Assembly: GCA_018466975.1 (NCBI GenBank)
Contig: CM031557.1
Coordinates: forward strand, 1,736,001-1,800,000
DNA length: 64,000 nucleotides
Source: Sparassis latifolia
Taxonomy: Eukaryota; Basidiomycota; Agaricomycetes; Polyporales; Sparassidaceae
Direction of reading: 5' to 3'
The stretch's first letter is position 1. Each line of letters starts with the position of its first letter. The translations under genes were made by a program, and so were the position numbers. This document shows, in pieces, positions 11,546 to 24,439 of this stretch. The notes beneath the pieces were generated by a model, which made no database searches, was not told the origin of the DNA, and saw nothing but the letters and a program-made list of their open reading frames with translations.

Positions 11546-13030
11546 TCATCCGCCTGGTGCATGCTCCTGGACAAACATCGTGATGGTGCCCCACGCCATG
11601 CCCTCGGCCCACACCCTCCGCACGATCCACGGCAAGTTGTACAGCTTCGGGTTGCCTATGAACACAATATACGCGCGGGTAGTGTTTTGCGCGCATCGGT
11701 TGGTTTGATTTTGGCAGGAGCCAGAGGCTACCATCGAGCGCAGCGATCACAGGAGACCCCTGATCGTCGACGGTATCCATGTTGGCTGTCTCGGGGAACT
11801 GGGAACGCTGCTTTCGCAAATATACAGCCGGTGCAGCTTTGGCCACGAAGTTCAGGTATCCCGCGTTGTCCATAATCCCCTTGGGCGTATTGTCGAGCCA
11901 CCAGCCCGATGGCCACTGACCATCTATCACCGCCTCCACGTTCACTATCGCACTGCTTGTGTTCACGCGCCCAGTTGTCCGGAGGCTTTGTGTGTCGAGG
12001 TAGGCCTTACCCAAGACATTAGCTGTCGGAAATATCGGAAAGCTGGAGAGCTGGGGGCAAGGGGGAAGATGAAATGATGCGGCGAGCCAGCTCGCGGTGC
12101 CGCCGTTATGGAGAATTTCCTGCGCGAACGCGATCGTAGCGCCGATGTGGTCATTCCCATTCAATCCCTTTGTGTGACGCCGAACATGCCCATGATGCTG
12201 AACACCATGTCTACAGGACCTTGCGCATGTTCGGCAATACGACCGAGTATATCAAGAGCCATATTTGGGCACTGCTTGGTGCGATGACGCTGACGAACGT
12301 GGAGGCGAAGCTGCACGCCGTGTGGCGAAGCTCGATGATGCAGACCTCCTCGTGTGAGGTCGAGCTGCTGCTCGCCGCCGTTCGAGTTTGTGAAAACAGA
12401 ATCGCTTGTGTGTAGCTGCAGGAGCTGCGCGAGGCCTGCGTAGGCGGAGGTCTTCGACATGAGCTCATAGACATTCGTCTTTGAGCGTTTGACCTGCCCC
12501 GATCCTCGACCCCATGAAAATACAACCAGCGACATCTTCGGCGCTATGACCTCCTGCAGAGTTCACCCGCGGTGGATTTACCAGGTATCCTCCTCGAGGC
12601 TCACAAGGCGCCGCATCCCACCGGGCATGACAATGCAGGCCGTGCATGACCAGTAGATACTGTATATGTTCTTGATCTGGAACGCCTTGTCATCCTTGCT
12701 CGTCTGCATCATGCAGAGGCAGTCGAACCAGATGTTCTGGGTCTTCTGGGTCTGCGCCTCCATGCACGCACGCATGAGCGCCTCGATACCGACCGGGTCG
12801 CCATCCTCCGCGCCATGCACAGCAGACGAGTCCCAGCTACCCTGTGCAGTGTCAAAGCGACTTCGTAGATGTTCTCGATCGCCACATCTCGATGGCACCG
12901 TTGATGGCCGATGAGATCTGCGACTGGCGAAATATGAGGTCTGCGCTGTTTGAGCCCATAGTCGCTGTTTGATGCGCTCTTTATCGTCGATTGTGAGCGC
13001 GCGCCTACTCTGTCCAGTACTTATTGCCAA
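11546..13030 (-). pseudogene. HET-domain (heterokaryon-incompatibility type) protein pseudogene
   Basis: Read on the minus strand, 13030-12161 is one frame with the core of the basidiomycete HET-like family: 'NIWFDCLCMMQTSKDDKAFQ', 'IYWSCTACIVMPGG', 'RRLVSLEED', then 'IHRG' + stop + 'TLQEVIAPKMSL'. The invariant tryptophan of the family's RxWTLQE motif is a TGA, with a TAA four codons earlier. The frame shifts near 12160-12200 into the family's second half ('GATIAFAQEILHNGGTASWL', 'LPPCPQLSSFPIFP', 'MDNAGYLNFVAKAAP') and shifts again near 11690 into 'IVFIGNPKLYNLPWIVRR' and 'VQEHAPGG'. Intact homologs are intracellular proteins linked to nonself recognition or stress signalling. A 28-bp GT-AG splice over the two stops would remove the WTLQ core and is too short. 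This copy cannot make the normal protein. Confidence 0.8.
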
Positions 13031-14387
13031 GCTACTGCGTTGACGCGGCTGGACGCTGGGCGCTGGCCGTCCATTAGGCGCCCGTCGCGGCTTCGCTAGC
13101 TAGCAAGCCGCTCGCTCGAGTGTGGATCTGGCAACTTGGGCCCTACGGAAGGATGAATAGCGCCTCGTTGCTCGATGATCATCACAAGGACTTTCAGAAG
13201 ACAGACACCGCGACACTCAGAATGTCCCTCGTGGAGGATCGTTCGCATCGCCATTGTACGCTAATTTGGGTAGACGACAGGTCCAGGGTTCCCCAGATTT
13301 AACCGATTCAAGCAAGTACACTTGTTGCTGCAACTGTGGTGCCGACTATTGATCTGTGGTCTCGATACCATTGGCAGCAGCAACGTCAAGACTCGGAAAG
13401 ACTCATTCCTGGGCCCGACGTTGTTGACGAGTGGGCACATCAAGCTCTCGATTTGGCAAACATGATATCAAGGAGAGCCTCCGACGTGCGAACTGTACGG
13501 GAATTTCCTCGACTTACTTTAGAAGACGGCAAGGCCTTATTTTTGTTCTTGAAGTGTCATAGCCGGTGAGCACTGAACAGAAACCTGTCAGACATATCAT
13601 AATTCATCACCACCTTCGTGTCCAAGCAAGCTGAGGCCCTGCTTGCACGATTCCAAGCCACATGACTTCGGGTTGTCTGGTGACTAATTAAAACCGCGAC
13701 TGCAGACACATTTGAATGATGAGTCCACACGACTGTATTCTGCTGGATGAACGACACGATATGATCTCTATTACACAAGCGAGAAAGCTAGATTATGCAG
13801 ATGAGGGTGAGTGAAGATCAATTCACTGAATTACTCAGAAGTCACGATGCAGGTCACGAGCAAATGTGCATGTACATCTCAGCACCGTATTCAAGAGAAG
13901 CTCTGAACCTCCGAAATCAACCGAATGTTTCTTCTGATGCTGCACTTGGCACTGGTTCTTACACCTGATCAATTGGGATCCAAGCCGGAATATACCTCGC
14001 TCCCTCCCTCTTCGCCAGCCAGTAGCACGCTGACACCATGTTTCAGTAGTCCGGGGCACTTTCTTCTGTCACAAAGGAGACTGTCAACAAGATACTGTGT
14101 TGTTATCGACGTCGTAAAGCATTGAGGTGCGCGAAGCCCTGGCAGTTCTCGAACTTTGCGGTTGTTTAGGCGCCTGTACGTACACAAACCACGTGCGCGC
14201 GTCGAGAGCGCGTAGTACTAGCACTGAGCACTCGGAGTCCTCCCCATTCTCCCACCGTATCTACTCCCTCTACACTCTCCCTTCCAGATATTCCAACCAC
14301 TAGAGATATCTCTTGCTCACATAAAATCTTGATCTGTTCAATCTACTCAATCTCTTGCCTTGTCAATCTGGCCACTAAGTACTAGTC
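13031..14387. other. Stretch without a recognisable gene
   Basis: No exon chain recognised. 14200-14387 is pyrimidine-rich (CTCCCTCTACACTCTCCCTTCC) and is probably the promoter and 5' UTR of the SPX-EXS gene. Confidence 0.4.
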
Positions 14388-17300
14388 ATGAAGTTTGCAC
14401 GGTACGTATATATGCTGGGTGAATATGAATCTGGAGGGCTAAGATTTTTCGGCGGTATACTCTAGATATTTGGAAGATACCCAGGTGAGCTTCCAGTCGT
14501 CTTGTCGATCACATTCACTAATGTGGTGCTTTTGTACGCGCCTCATCTCAGATTCCTGAATGGAAGAAGGCATACATGTGCGCACTCACCGTTCGATCAC
14601 AGTTGTTCGATTCTCGCTATTTGACTCATCTTGCTCCGCATAATCTTACCTGCTGACGGTTCTGGTCTTCCTTTGTCAGTGACTATCGAGGGCTGAAGAA
14701 ACGCATCACTGCCATCCGCCGCGCTCAAACCGCGGTACAACCTCCTTGCGGTGGTACATCAACAACTGGAGCAACGCCAATTATAGAGCCAACTGAAAGC
14801 CACGACGCAGAGAATCCCCTGGGGCCGAGTGTCTTACCCCCTCCAATACTTTCTCCCAGTCATACTCAGTCGTCGCACTCCACAGATCACACAGCGTATG
14901 ATCCTGAGACGGAATTCGCAGCGGACGATGAGCCCCACAACCTTCTTGGCCAACAAGTACCAGAGGTTCCAGCACGGCCACCACTCAGCCGCTCAGCTTC
15001 AAGCTCTGGGACTGGTGTACACCCCGCTGCTACCCTGCGCCGTCGTAACACAGCATTTTCCATCCTGGCGCGTGGCGCGTCGGAAACTTTCAACATGTCA
15101 CATCTCTCCGATCTCCCTAGTTCACTCAAATGGGATCCTACGACGCCTCCTCCGCTTATGGAGCTCCTTCCACGATTGGCGCCTGCTCATCGCGCCTATT
15201 TTGACGCGCTGGATGCGGAGCTTGACAAGGTTGAGAGTTTCTACTGCGAGCGTGAACAAGAACTGAAAGACAGGTAAGTTTACGCTAGTAACATGTTCAA
15301 TCCCAAAAGCTGTAGGTAGCGAAGCATGGATTGTTGGGCAACTGATGCATGTGCTGATGCTACTTCTCTTCAAATATGGGTGGCTCTATCACACATGTAA
15401 CTTGTTTTTACTACAGGCTGTGTAGCGGTGAGAATGACCGGCGTGTCTTTGAGGCAAGCTCATCTGTACCTTCTTACATATTTTCTCATATCCTTGTGCA
15501 AGCGGGTAATCAATAATATCGTCTTTGTAGGACTGCTGAACTGAAAAAGCAGTTACAGGAACTCAAAGACCACAGACGTCTCTTCTACGTAAGCTCATTT
15601 CGGTCTGGTGCTTCCACCCTCTTTCATGCCGTTGCTACGCAGGAGGCTCATCCACTCACCTCGTCCCAACCTGCTTGGTTCGCAGTTCCCTTTACCCGCC
15701 TGCGCCGACGAGTGCCGAAGTTCTTACCCCACGCGGAGCCACACCCTGACATACAGTCAGTCTTACCCTCTTCACTGAAACAGCGCAGAAGATCTCCTGC
15801 TGCCAAGGCTTCCGTAGACGCCGGCGGAGGCGCGGGCGACAAAGACACGGAGGTACATCCAGAGGATGAAGGCGCATCTCACAAAAATGGCGTGAACTTC
15901 CAGCTGGAGAATAACCAGGCTCTTAAGGAGCAAACCAAGGATGTCGAGATTGAGAATGCCGGTCGTTCCGCTTCTGTCAGCCTGTCACAGACGCACGCAG
16001 ACAGCGAAGACGGCGACCACTACAACCACTCTCATCTCCATATGCATCCGCATGTCCGTCGTGACAGCAGACAGCTCCAGCCCGCACGCGCCAAAGGTGG
16101 TCCCTCAGGCCGTCGACTCAATCCAGAAGAATACCAGAATGCAAAGAAGAAACTCAAGAGGGCAGTGCTAGAATGTTACCGGTGGGCATCTTCTCAGCTG
16201 TGTTTTAAGTAACAAGGTTGTTGACTCCAATCCAATTAGTGGCTTGGAAATCTTGAATAATTACAGGGCAAGTGGCTGACATACGTATGATACTAATAGT
16301 GTTGACAAAAGCATGCATTGGTTACAGACACTGAACCTTATTGGGTTCCGCAAAGCTCTGAAAAAATTCGAGAAGGTGACCAAGGTTTGCAATGAATTGG
16401 GCTTTCTGTTGCCTGTCGTCGCTAACTCTGTACTGTGTCTCCGCGTGCCTGGGCCATAGATTCCAGTGCAACATGCATATTTAACCGAGAAGATAGAACC
16501 TAGCGCCTTTGCATCAGGCGCAACTGTGGAGGGAATGATCCGTGAAATGGAGGATCTCTTCGCGGCTCGTTTTGGTGCGCACATCTTTGCCTACCGATAT
16601 GTCACTGGCTCCGCCTTTGGTGCTGACGCCGGATTATAGCGCGGGGAGACAGGAAGAAGGCGATGGATCGGTTACGGGGCTGGCAGCGTCAGAGCCATCA
16701 TTTCAGCTCGTTTAAGACGGGCTTGATGCTGGGCCTCGCTCTTCCAGCGTTCGTCGATGGCGTGTATCAAAGTAAGTTTCACCAACTTCCAACATTATTT
16801 ATTCAGATACCTGGACGCGAAAGTGCAGTGAGCAGCTATGTCAGAGTGCGTAAGGCTGAATGTCTATTTAACAGGCTTCCAGGATGACACGCGTGCGGCG
16901 TTGCCCACTTGGAACGGCTTGCTGTATGTATATGCTGTATTCTTCATCCCGATCTTGCTCTCTGTCCTAGTTGGCGTGAATCTTCTGGCTTGGTCCAGCG
17001 CACGCATTAACTGTGTCTTCATATTCGGTATGCTTACTCGAATGTTTTCGTGTGAATTCATTTACCCATGAAATTCTCAGAACTGGATGTGCGTACGTGT
17101 CTCGACCAGCGTGAATATTTCGAGGTAACGTTCTGTTCCTACACTACGTATTCCGCGTCGATTATTAATTTCCTGCCGTGATTGGTATAATCTGCTTAGG
17201 TGCCTTCCATCCTTCTGTCTACTCTCTGTTATGCCTTCTGGCTTTCTTTCAACCGCATTGGGGCGCATTCCGTCTCACCAACCACGTGGCCGCTTATATG

Positions 17301-18641
17301 GCTTGCCTGGGCAGTGGGGATAATGCTCAATCCGCTTCCCATTCTGTACAAATGGTCGCGATGGTGGTTCATCAAAATGCTCTATAGATTGGCGACGCCT
17401 GGAATTCGTCGGGTAGAGGTGCGACTTCCTCAAATTTTTAGCGAGCGGCTCCGTGTTCTAATTAATGGCGTAGTTCACGGACTTCTGGATGGGGTCGGTT
17501 GTCCTTTTGTTCTATGCTGCAAGTGGCTCATCGGGCTCTCCGCTATTGAAGTGATCAATTCTGCAGTCTTGTCTTTACTTTGACAAACATGTTCTATGTC
17601 GGGTGCGCTTATAAGCGAGGATTGGATAATTGGCAGCAGTGCACAGAGGGGAGATACTGGGGACCAGAGTTTGCCCTTGCATGCATTCCTTTCCTAATAC
17701 GTGTCATTCAGAGCATCAAGCGGTGGGTAGACTCTCGCTTGATCACCCATCTCATCAATGTGAGTGTCTGAACATAGCAAGACATGCTTCTGATATGACT
17801 CATTCGTCGTCTGCAGGCGGGAAAGTACGCTGCTGGATTGCTCATGTATCTCTGTTATTACCTCTGGAGGCAGCACGGTCCGGTCTACCGTCGTATTCTC
17901 CGAGCGACAGACATGCTGAATGTCTCGATAGGTGGAGGTCGTGGTGTCCACTTTGTGGTGTGGTGTATCTTCGCTACTAACTATTCTCTATATGCTTCAT
18001 CATGGGTACGTCTACTTATATCGAGCGTGCTCACCAACTTACGCACCATGCCTCCAGGATATACTGATGGACTGGTCCTTATTGCGGCCGCACGCAAAAT
18101 ACCCTCTGCTTCGATCCGAGCTCATGTATCCTAGCTATGTGCCGGTCAGTTGCCTATCATGAGGAACTTCAGAACGACTCATCGGTTTTATAGCTCTACT
18201 ACATGGCAATCGTGCGTCTGAGACCTGTTGCAATATCCGCAATATTCTCAAGGGACTCCTAGGTCACAAATGTATTGATCAGGTTCATATGGGTATTTTA
18301 TATACCTGGAAGTGGGCCGAATTACGTTTTAAGAACCTTTATCGCGGGTTCATTGGAGTCTTTCAGGAGATGGCAGTGGAACTTCAGTGCGTCATCGAAC
18401 ATTCTCTCAGATGCATTTGTCTGAAATATCCGAATTGTTGATAGTTCGTTTAGAGAACGAACATGTAGGGAATGTGGATCAATATCGCGTCACTAGAGAA
18501 GTCCCCCTCCCATATGCACTTGAGGATATGTCGCGCGAGTCGGACGATGAGGATGACAGGGATAATCACAGCAGATCTAGGCGCCGACGAAAAACTCAAG
18601 ACTCCTCGACGGAGCACATGGAACAAGGCAGCGAGTCATGA
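14388..18641 (+). CDS. SYG1: SYG1/XPR1-family SPX-EXS phosphate transporter
   Basis: Twenty-one exons join in frame to 928 residues. The first codons are split over small exons (14388-14401, 14466-14484, 14552-14577) and give the canonical SPX start 'MKFARYLEDTQIPEWKKAYI'. The SPX domain is interrupted by a long acidic/serine-rich insert, as in fungal homologs, and resumes with 'ELKKQLQELKDHRRLFYEAH', 'LEILNNYRTLNLIGFRKALK' and 'EKVTK'. From about 16640 the EXS part follows with several membrane helices and hallmark motifs 'TDFWMGDQFCSLVFTLTNM', 'GPEFALACIPFLIRVIQSI', 'NYSLYASSWDILMDWSLL' and 'RRWQWNF..RLENEHVGNVDQYR'. SPX domains bind inositol pyrophosphates and the family exports or senses phosphate at the plasma or endomembrane. 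The intron at 16268-16327 has a GC donor (AGG|GCAAGT). The tail is arginine/acid-rich. It converges with VPS16, 344 bp away. Domain identity is firm; single exon edges less so. Confidence 0.93.
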
Positions 18642-18985
18642 AGCATGTTTTCGTGTCCACCCTCGGCATTAGAGTATCATGTATACGCAGGTGACATGGA
18701 GTGTCGTTCTTTCACACGCAACATTGACGGTGGGGCTGTCGTTTCGTATTTGTAGACGTGTCAAGAAAGCGGCGTCTAACGATCTCCGCTGTTGATGCTT
18801 CGTAAAACCGGCAGACCCAGAATCTCACAGACACTCATCGGAGTCTAGAATTCTCATTGTCCAGGAGGGTATCACATCGTAGCAATGCACGCTTGATTGT
18901 ATCAGCAAAACTGGCATGAGGAACTCGACAGGCTTTGTCTTGTAGCAAAATATCCGTTGTGCAGCACAATTGAGTAGTCCAAGTG
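18642..18985. other. Convergent intergenic region between the SPX-EXS gene and VPS16
   Basis: 344 bp that must hold the 3' UTRs of both neighbours. No open frame of interest, and no strong hairpin seen. Confidence 0.5.
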
Positions 18986-21900
18986 TCACTTCATAGAAGC
19001 TGATATTTGCTCGAGTTCTCTTGCAATTAGAGAATTTGGGCATGTCTTCCTGAGTTGCCTGAGAAATGAGTGTTAGATCCGGACGAAGGGGACACGAATC
19101 CTTCAACTTACTCCACCTTCGCCTTGTCACCCCTTTCCTTGCACTCCTTGCCGGCCATCCTCCACTCCCCGCACAGTACGTACAGGTCAATCCGCTTGTT
19201 GGCATCGCATCGCATGACGTAGGAAGCAGCTTCTTTGTTATAGCCCTTTTCGACCAGGTGTCGCACGAACGCCTCGTAACCGATGGGACTCCGTCTCGAC
19301 CGAGCAAACGCGTCCAAACCTTCAAAGTCACGCACCGAGGTCAACGCCTGCAACTTGACATACCAGAACCTGATGGAATGTATGAGTGCACGGAACCAAC
19401 TAGTCAATTGATAGCAACAGACCTCTTGTCAGGGACCTTGAAGTCCGACTTGATCTTATCAGCTCGTTTCGCCATGCCATTAATCAGGCAGATCCGGATG
19501 GTCTCGTTGACACTGAGCCCAAAGAATGATATCTTCCCGTCGGCCTCCTTCTCCAACTGCTGTTGTAGACTTAGCAGTTTTGCGTACTCGTCGGTCATCT
19601 GATAGGGCAGAAATCAACGGCTGATTCATATCAAATCAGTGAAACACTCACCCTCGCCTCAAACCCTCTCTCCTTGTCTTCTGAAAAGAACTTCTGTGCT
19701 GCCTTGATCGACGTTATCTTCGAAGCAGGATCCTGGGAGTGATGCCATAACATCAGGAGAACATTATACCCGACGGAGACTCACGGTCATGGCAGCAGCT
19801 TCTTCTAGGGAAAGTACTGCACTCTCGACCCGCCTGTCGTCCGAGAAGTAGAAATCGCGTAGCATTTCGCGGTTCTGGTCCCGCGCATAAACTTGCAGCA
19901 GCTTGCTTGCGGGAGCCAGACGCGGACCGCCCTCCTCTATGACGCGGAAGAAGGTTCCCAGTGGCAGGCGCTTCTGCAGATGAAGCAAAACATGATAGAC
20001 TGCAAAGATGTGTACTCAGCAATGAGGCGGTTAGGTTGTAACAAATCAGACAGACCAAGGTCAGTATCCCCACTCTCGACCGCTTTCGTCAACGCAAGGC
20101 GGTCTTCCTTCATGCTGAGCAAGAGCGGAACTTGGTCTGAAGCCCGCGGTTCATGATCCAAAAGCTGGTAGACATCGATCAGAGAGAACCAAGAAATCAA
20201 AGATTAGCGCGGACTTTTGTTGCTAGCTCCGCCCTTCCCACTTCCCAAGCACGCTTGGCGATATCGGCGTAGCTTACGCCTCCGCCGCCGAGCTTCCCAA
20301 ATTTCTCGACGATAGACCTGCAGACAGCGTCATCACCAGCAAGCTGAACGTCCTGACCTGAACCGGTCGCCGTTGGCTTCGAACGCACGATTTTTGCACA
20401 CGCCCAGTGTTTGAGCACTGCGTCTGGCTTGAGGGAAAGGAAGGACGATATGCGGAGGGCCAGAAGATGATGGTTCCGTGCGGTCAGCCGATTGATGAGA
20501 TGGGAAGGGGAGACCTGAACGTATCTAAACAAATGTCAGAGCAGCGACGAAGGGGCCTTTGCTGCAACATACTGTGTATATGATATAGGAATACCGATTT
20601 CGTAGTACCGCACAGCATTGAGGACCTTCAGAACCTGCCCCATATGCACGAAGTCTGAAGGATCATATAAATCTAAGAAAGCTCGACCGAACTTGGCTGC
20701 CTGGCATTGGATAGTTCTCGATCAGTGTTGTGCATCGACACAGTTGAAGCAGCTCACGTTCAGCAAGCGTCGCTGCCAGTAGGGTTCCCATTCATGCCCA
20801 GCCGCATCGATGCACTCATTGACGGCCGCCGCTAGCTCTGGACGAATACTACGGATGCTCTCATCTGCTTTAGGTGACCGATGAGAGAAGTTCTCCCAGG
20901 CATCGTACAAGATGGCAGACGGCGAAGTGGACCCGGGACGGAACACAGATACAGAAGCAGCTGATAAACCTTTAGGTCAAACCAGGAGCAAGCATCGTGA
21001 TGGAAGCCTTACCAGGGACCTTTTGGAGGAAGTCGCAACTGTCCGGACCTATCACACGAATACCATCTGCTTCTGTGATGACAAAGGTCGGTCCTGTGTA
21101 GAAATACCTTTAAGGATGGCATCAGAGAAGGGTGACAAGCGACGAGCATCAACTTCTTACTGCAGGGTGTCTCCGAAAGGTCCAACGAGAAGAGCTAGTG
21201 TGTCCCATGTCACTAGGACCGCGTCATTTCCACACCATTCGACCTGTCTGACTTCGCCTTCGGCACCAATGACATTCAGAGTATTGAATTCCGCAAGGCT
21301 TCGTGAGAAGTCAGTCGAAACAACCCAGAGTAAACCTGTCGCCAGCAGCAATGCGAGTGATTTACCGTTAGGCGACGGAGACATGTGGGTGAACGGTCCT
21401 CGAGAGAGTTGCTGGTCGACACTCTCCAAATTATCGACACTATAGATAGTGGACTCAACAGAGAGGAGGACCTCGACATGTCGAGATATGGTAAAATCGG
21501 GGGGAATGACCGTCCACGAATGTGGAGGATGAGACAAACCTTGCACAATACGTCAATCCCACGGAGCACGCGGGCCCGTCCCGAGACTCACCTGGGTTAG
21601 CTAGGGTGAGCGGTTTTGCACCTTGCCAATCCTTGACCTCGAGTAGCGTCAGTGAACCTGTCAGCGCTACGAGGCCGCTCTCATGTATGCGTGCATCCAC
21701 GATGCCTAGCTCTCCCGCCTCGCTCCCCAACGAGTATTGCTGATAGTCACCTTGCAGGTCATACAACCGGTACACACCCTCCTCATTCAGCACAACTAGC
21801 CGTTCGTCCCCAGTCCAACCGAAACGGATGATCTTCCCTTGATCCCACTGTCGGGAACGTCAGTCTTTGAACGTCATCGTATAGACGTGCGGGAGATAAC

Positions 21901-22219
21901 CACACTGAATAGCAATATACCCTCGCCAGCCGGAGAGTAGATCTGTATCTGCGCCTTCGAGAAGGACGGTGTTGCGCGACCGAGTGCGACCAACTTCGCA
22001 TTGTCCCGCATGAGAGCTGCGGAATCAAACTGTCAGACTAAGCAAGCAGACAGAAACTGCTTGTATGACGCGACCTAGAGGACCGCCATATCGACATCCA
22101 GCAATAATGAAGTCGCCAAGGTTGGGTAGCTTTCCTGAAATTGAATAAATCTGGTGCCGCTTGTAGAAGACGTTGCCATCTTGCATGGCCTCCCAGGAAG
22201 CTGTTGGGTGGTCCGTCAT
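18986..22219 (-). CDS. VPS16: VPS16, core subunit of the CORVET/HOPS tethering complexes
   Basis: The minus-strand start at 22219 opens '[20 protein letters not shown]', and exons run down to a TGA at 18986. The first half is the Vps16_N beta-propeller: 'GRYGGPL'-like start, '[20 protein letters not shown]', '[18 protein letters not shown]', '[18 protein letters not shown]', '[14 protein letters not shown]'. The second half is the alpha-solenoid Vps16_C: '[20 protein letters not shown]', '[20 protein letters not shown]', '[20 protein letters not shown]', '[20 protein letters not shown]' and '[20 protein letters not shown]'. A last exon after a GTAAGT intron adds '[18 protein letters not shown]' and the end. 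VPS16 binds VPS33 and scaffolds endosome-vacuole fusion. Introns are short (about 50-60 bp), and length and order match the family. The gene lies 438 bp downstream of the arrestin-like gene on the same strand. Confidence 0.92.
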
Positions 22220-22657
22220 CCTCCCCTCTTAAAGCGAGACGTATCTTTGGGTGTACAAAGAAACTGAGAGCGACAGCGGTGGATACGAAGCAGTATGTTT
22301 ACTCGCTGTAGCAACCTGAGTACATGTAGTGGTGAATCGAGACATGACGCGCCGCAGCGTGACTTCCGGCGCCAGCGTCTATTCACCTCGCGAAATCCAC
22401 CATCCCTGGAGAAATTAAGATCAAACGGAAGCTCTATTGAAGGGCATGCCAGGGTAGGGAATTCATCTGCATAGAGTACATTTGTGTTTCTTTAAGCGTG
22501 GTGACTGTACAACAATGGGAAAACATAAATGACGCCTTCATAACCATGTAAACGAATGTCGAGCCAAAGTCCCTCAAGGATTTGCACAATATCAAGAGAA
22601 TGTAGACTCCAAATTCGACTCTCGTGGTCGAATCGGAGGCAGGACCTTCTGATCTTG

Positions 22658-24439
22658 TCAGACGAGGCATATGGGCACCCGGCCTCGCACTGCGTCCTGC
22701 CCGAACGCGACAGACACGTCCAAGAAATACTGCACAGAGCGAAATCCTAGTCAGGGCTCATTCGGAACACGCAAATACAGAGGCAGAAAACTCACATTTA
22801 TACTCAAACCAGTCCACTTAAAGGCTGGCAACATGTGCTTGTCGAGCTGTATCTTGCCCTTATACAGACCATCGGGAAGCGCATTGTGCGCACTCAACGA
22901 CGGATGCCGCTGGTGGGGCTCCACACGCATGCGAGGGCGTTTCGGGAAGCCTACACTGACGTCCGTCTGCAATGTACGTGTTTCGGACAACCACTCCTCC
23001 GGCAGGCGTGGGAGCGGCTTGTCTGGCGGTGGTGGCACGCCGAGTCGTTTCGGGCCTGGCGGCGTACGCATGAGAATGGGCGGTGCGCTCTTCACGGCTC
23101 GCTTGAAAAGCCTCCGTGGAGGTGCTGGAGAAGGCAGGTCCGGCTCACCGCTTGAGCGAGATGTACGGGACGTCGGTGAAAGGGAAAGAGATGAGGCAAC
23201 CGGCGGTCCGTCTATGGTGATCTGACGCACGAGCGAAACGGCGACGGTCGCGTCTGCGATGATCTCGTGGGCGAGCGTGGTTGACCGAGGGGTGGTGGTA
23301 AACACAACAAAGTAAGGAATGGTGCCCGATCGCGAGAAAGACGGAGGGTCCGGAAGAGCGACCTAAGACAAATGAGCATGAATACAAAGTGTCCAAATTG
23401 TCGTAACGTTACCCACAGCACACGTGAAAGGGATAGGGCGGTCTGAATCCAGTGGTTTTTCCAACCATGATTCTCTTTCCAACTCAAGTCCATCTAAGGA
23501 CTGAAAGTCTGTATCTGGCTCAAATAAAATAGGTGCCTCTAGTCTGTAGTGGGGCATCAGAATGAGCTGAACACCAAGTATAATTGGTATCGTGAGCTCA
23601 CGAGATATGGTCGTTCTCTTTCATAGGCTCCCAGGTCGCGACGATCTTGTACGCTACCTCAGCACGTTCCACGTAGGCTCTACTATGAGTCCCAGTCTGG
23701 CCCATTACCACAGAAGAGAACGTAGGCGGCAGTTCCTCTCCTGCTCGTGTCGAATGTGGGAGATCGAACGAGAAGGGAAAATGCTTCAAATTCAACCTTA
23801 TGTCCGTCTGGCTAGGCCGACGCTCCCTCCGCGGTCGGACGCTGGAAGCGAAGGCTTCCCGAAGCGACGAAGAGGACCGCTGACTATCCATCACAGTAAC
23901 GGGCGCAACCACAGACGAGAGAAAAAATACATGTCGGTGAGCACTCGTACGGTGCATGTCCACACTGTGATCCCCCACTTTCATGTGCGGTGACAAGAAG
24001 ACGAACGCGCCTTCAATCTAAGATCTAACGTCAATCGAGAGTTGACAGTACATGAATGGAACTGACAGATATTGTCAACCGACCACGGGTGGCAGCACCC
24101 ACATCCAGGACAACTGTGCCCTCCACCTTGCCGTTCTCGCCGAACACAGGCAGATATCGGCTGAATTCCTGGCCTTGCTTGACGACCTTTGTGAAAGGAC
24201 TCCGCACATGAATCTCTATCTGACCTCGACTGAGATCGAAACATGAATGTTCAGTACTCAGTATCATCTCTGCAAGATATCACTCACCGGAAAACAGAGG
24301 TGTGGACGTAAGGTTGGTCCTCATGCAACGTTGGCACCCGTTCTTTGACCGGCGTGTAACTAGAAGGTGCAGCATCGCTCCTTTTTCTTGTCCTCGTTAA
24401 AGGAAGGTCAAGGCCAAGACGAGGTCGACGAGGGAGCAT
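22658..24439 (-). CDS. Arrestin-like (immunoglobulin E-set fold) protein
   Basis: The start at 24439 (an in-frame stop lies just upstream) gives 'MLPRRPRLGLDLPLTRTRKR'. Splicing across 24230-24287 and 24018-24066 yields 'GQIEIHVRSPFTKVVKQGQE', 'GTVVLDVGAATRGRLTISIE' and 'GAFVFLSPHMKVG', an arrestin-N-like beta sandwich. Further on come 'LRLNLKHFPFSFDLP'-type and 'WEPMKENDHIS' blocks, then 'LEAPILFEPDTDF', 'CAVALPDPPSFSRSGTIPYF' and 'VVFTTTPRSTTLAHEI', the second domain. A serine/proline-rich loop with 'PPGPKRLGVPPPPDKPLPRL' follows. The last exon ends 'YFLDVSVAFGQDAVRGRVPI' with a TGA at 22658. Fungal alpha-arrestins recruit ubiquitin ligases to membrane cargo, but I saw no clear PPxY motif, so that role is uncertain. 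The family is widespread in agaricomycetes and little studied. Confidence 0.8.

Noticed and set aside
12578..12605. A 28-bp GT...AG segment that would splice out both stops of the HET pseudogene.
   Set aside because: It is too short for an intron in this genome (50-70 bp), and removing it deletes the conserved WTLQ core.
15274..15530. Possible extra micro-exon (AGGCTGTGTAGCGG...) within the unusually long intron of the SYG1-like gene.
   Set aside because: Including it leads to a stop in the next exon, whereas direct joining of 15273 to 15531 gives the conserved 'KDRTAELKKQLQELKDHRR'.
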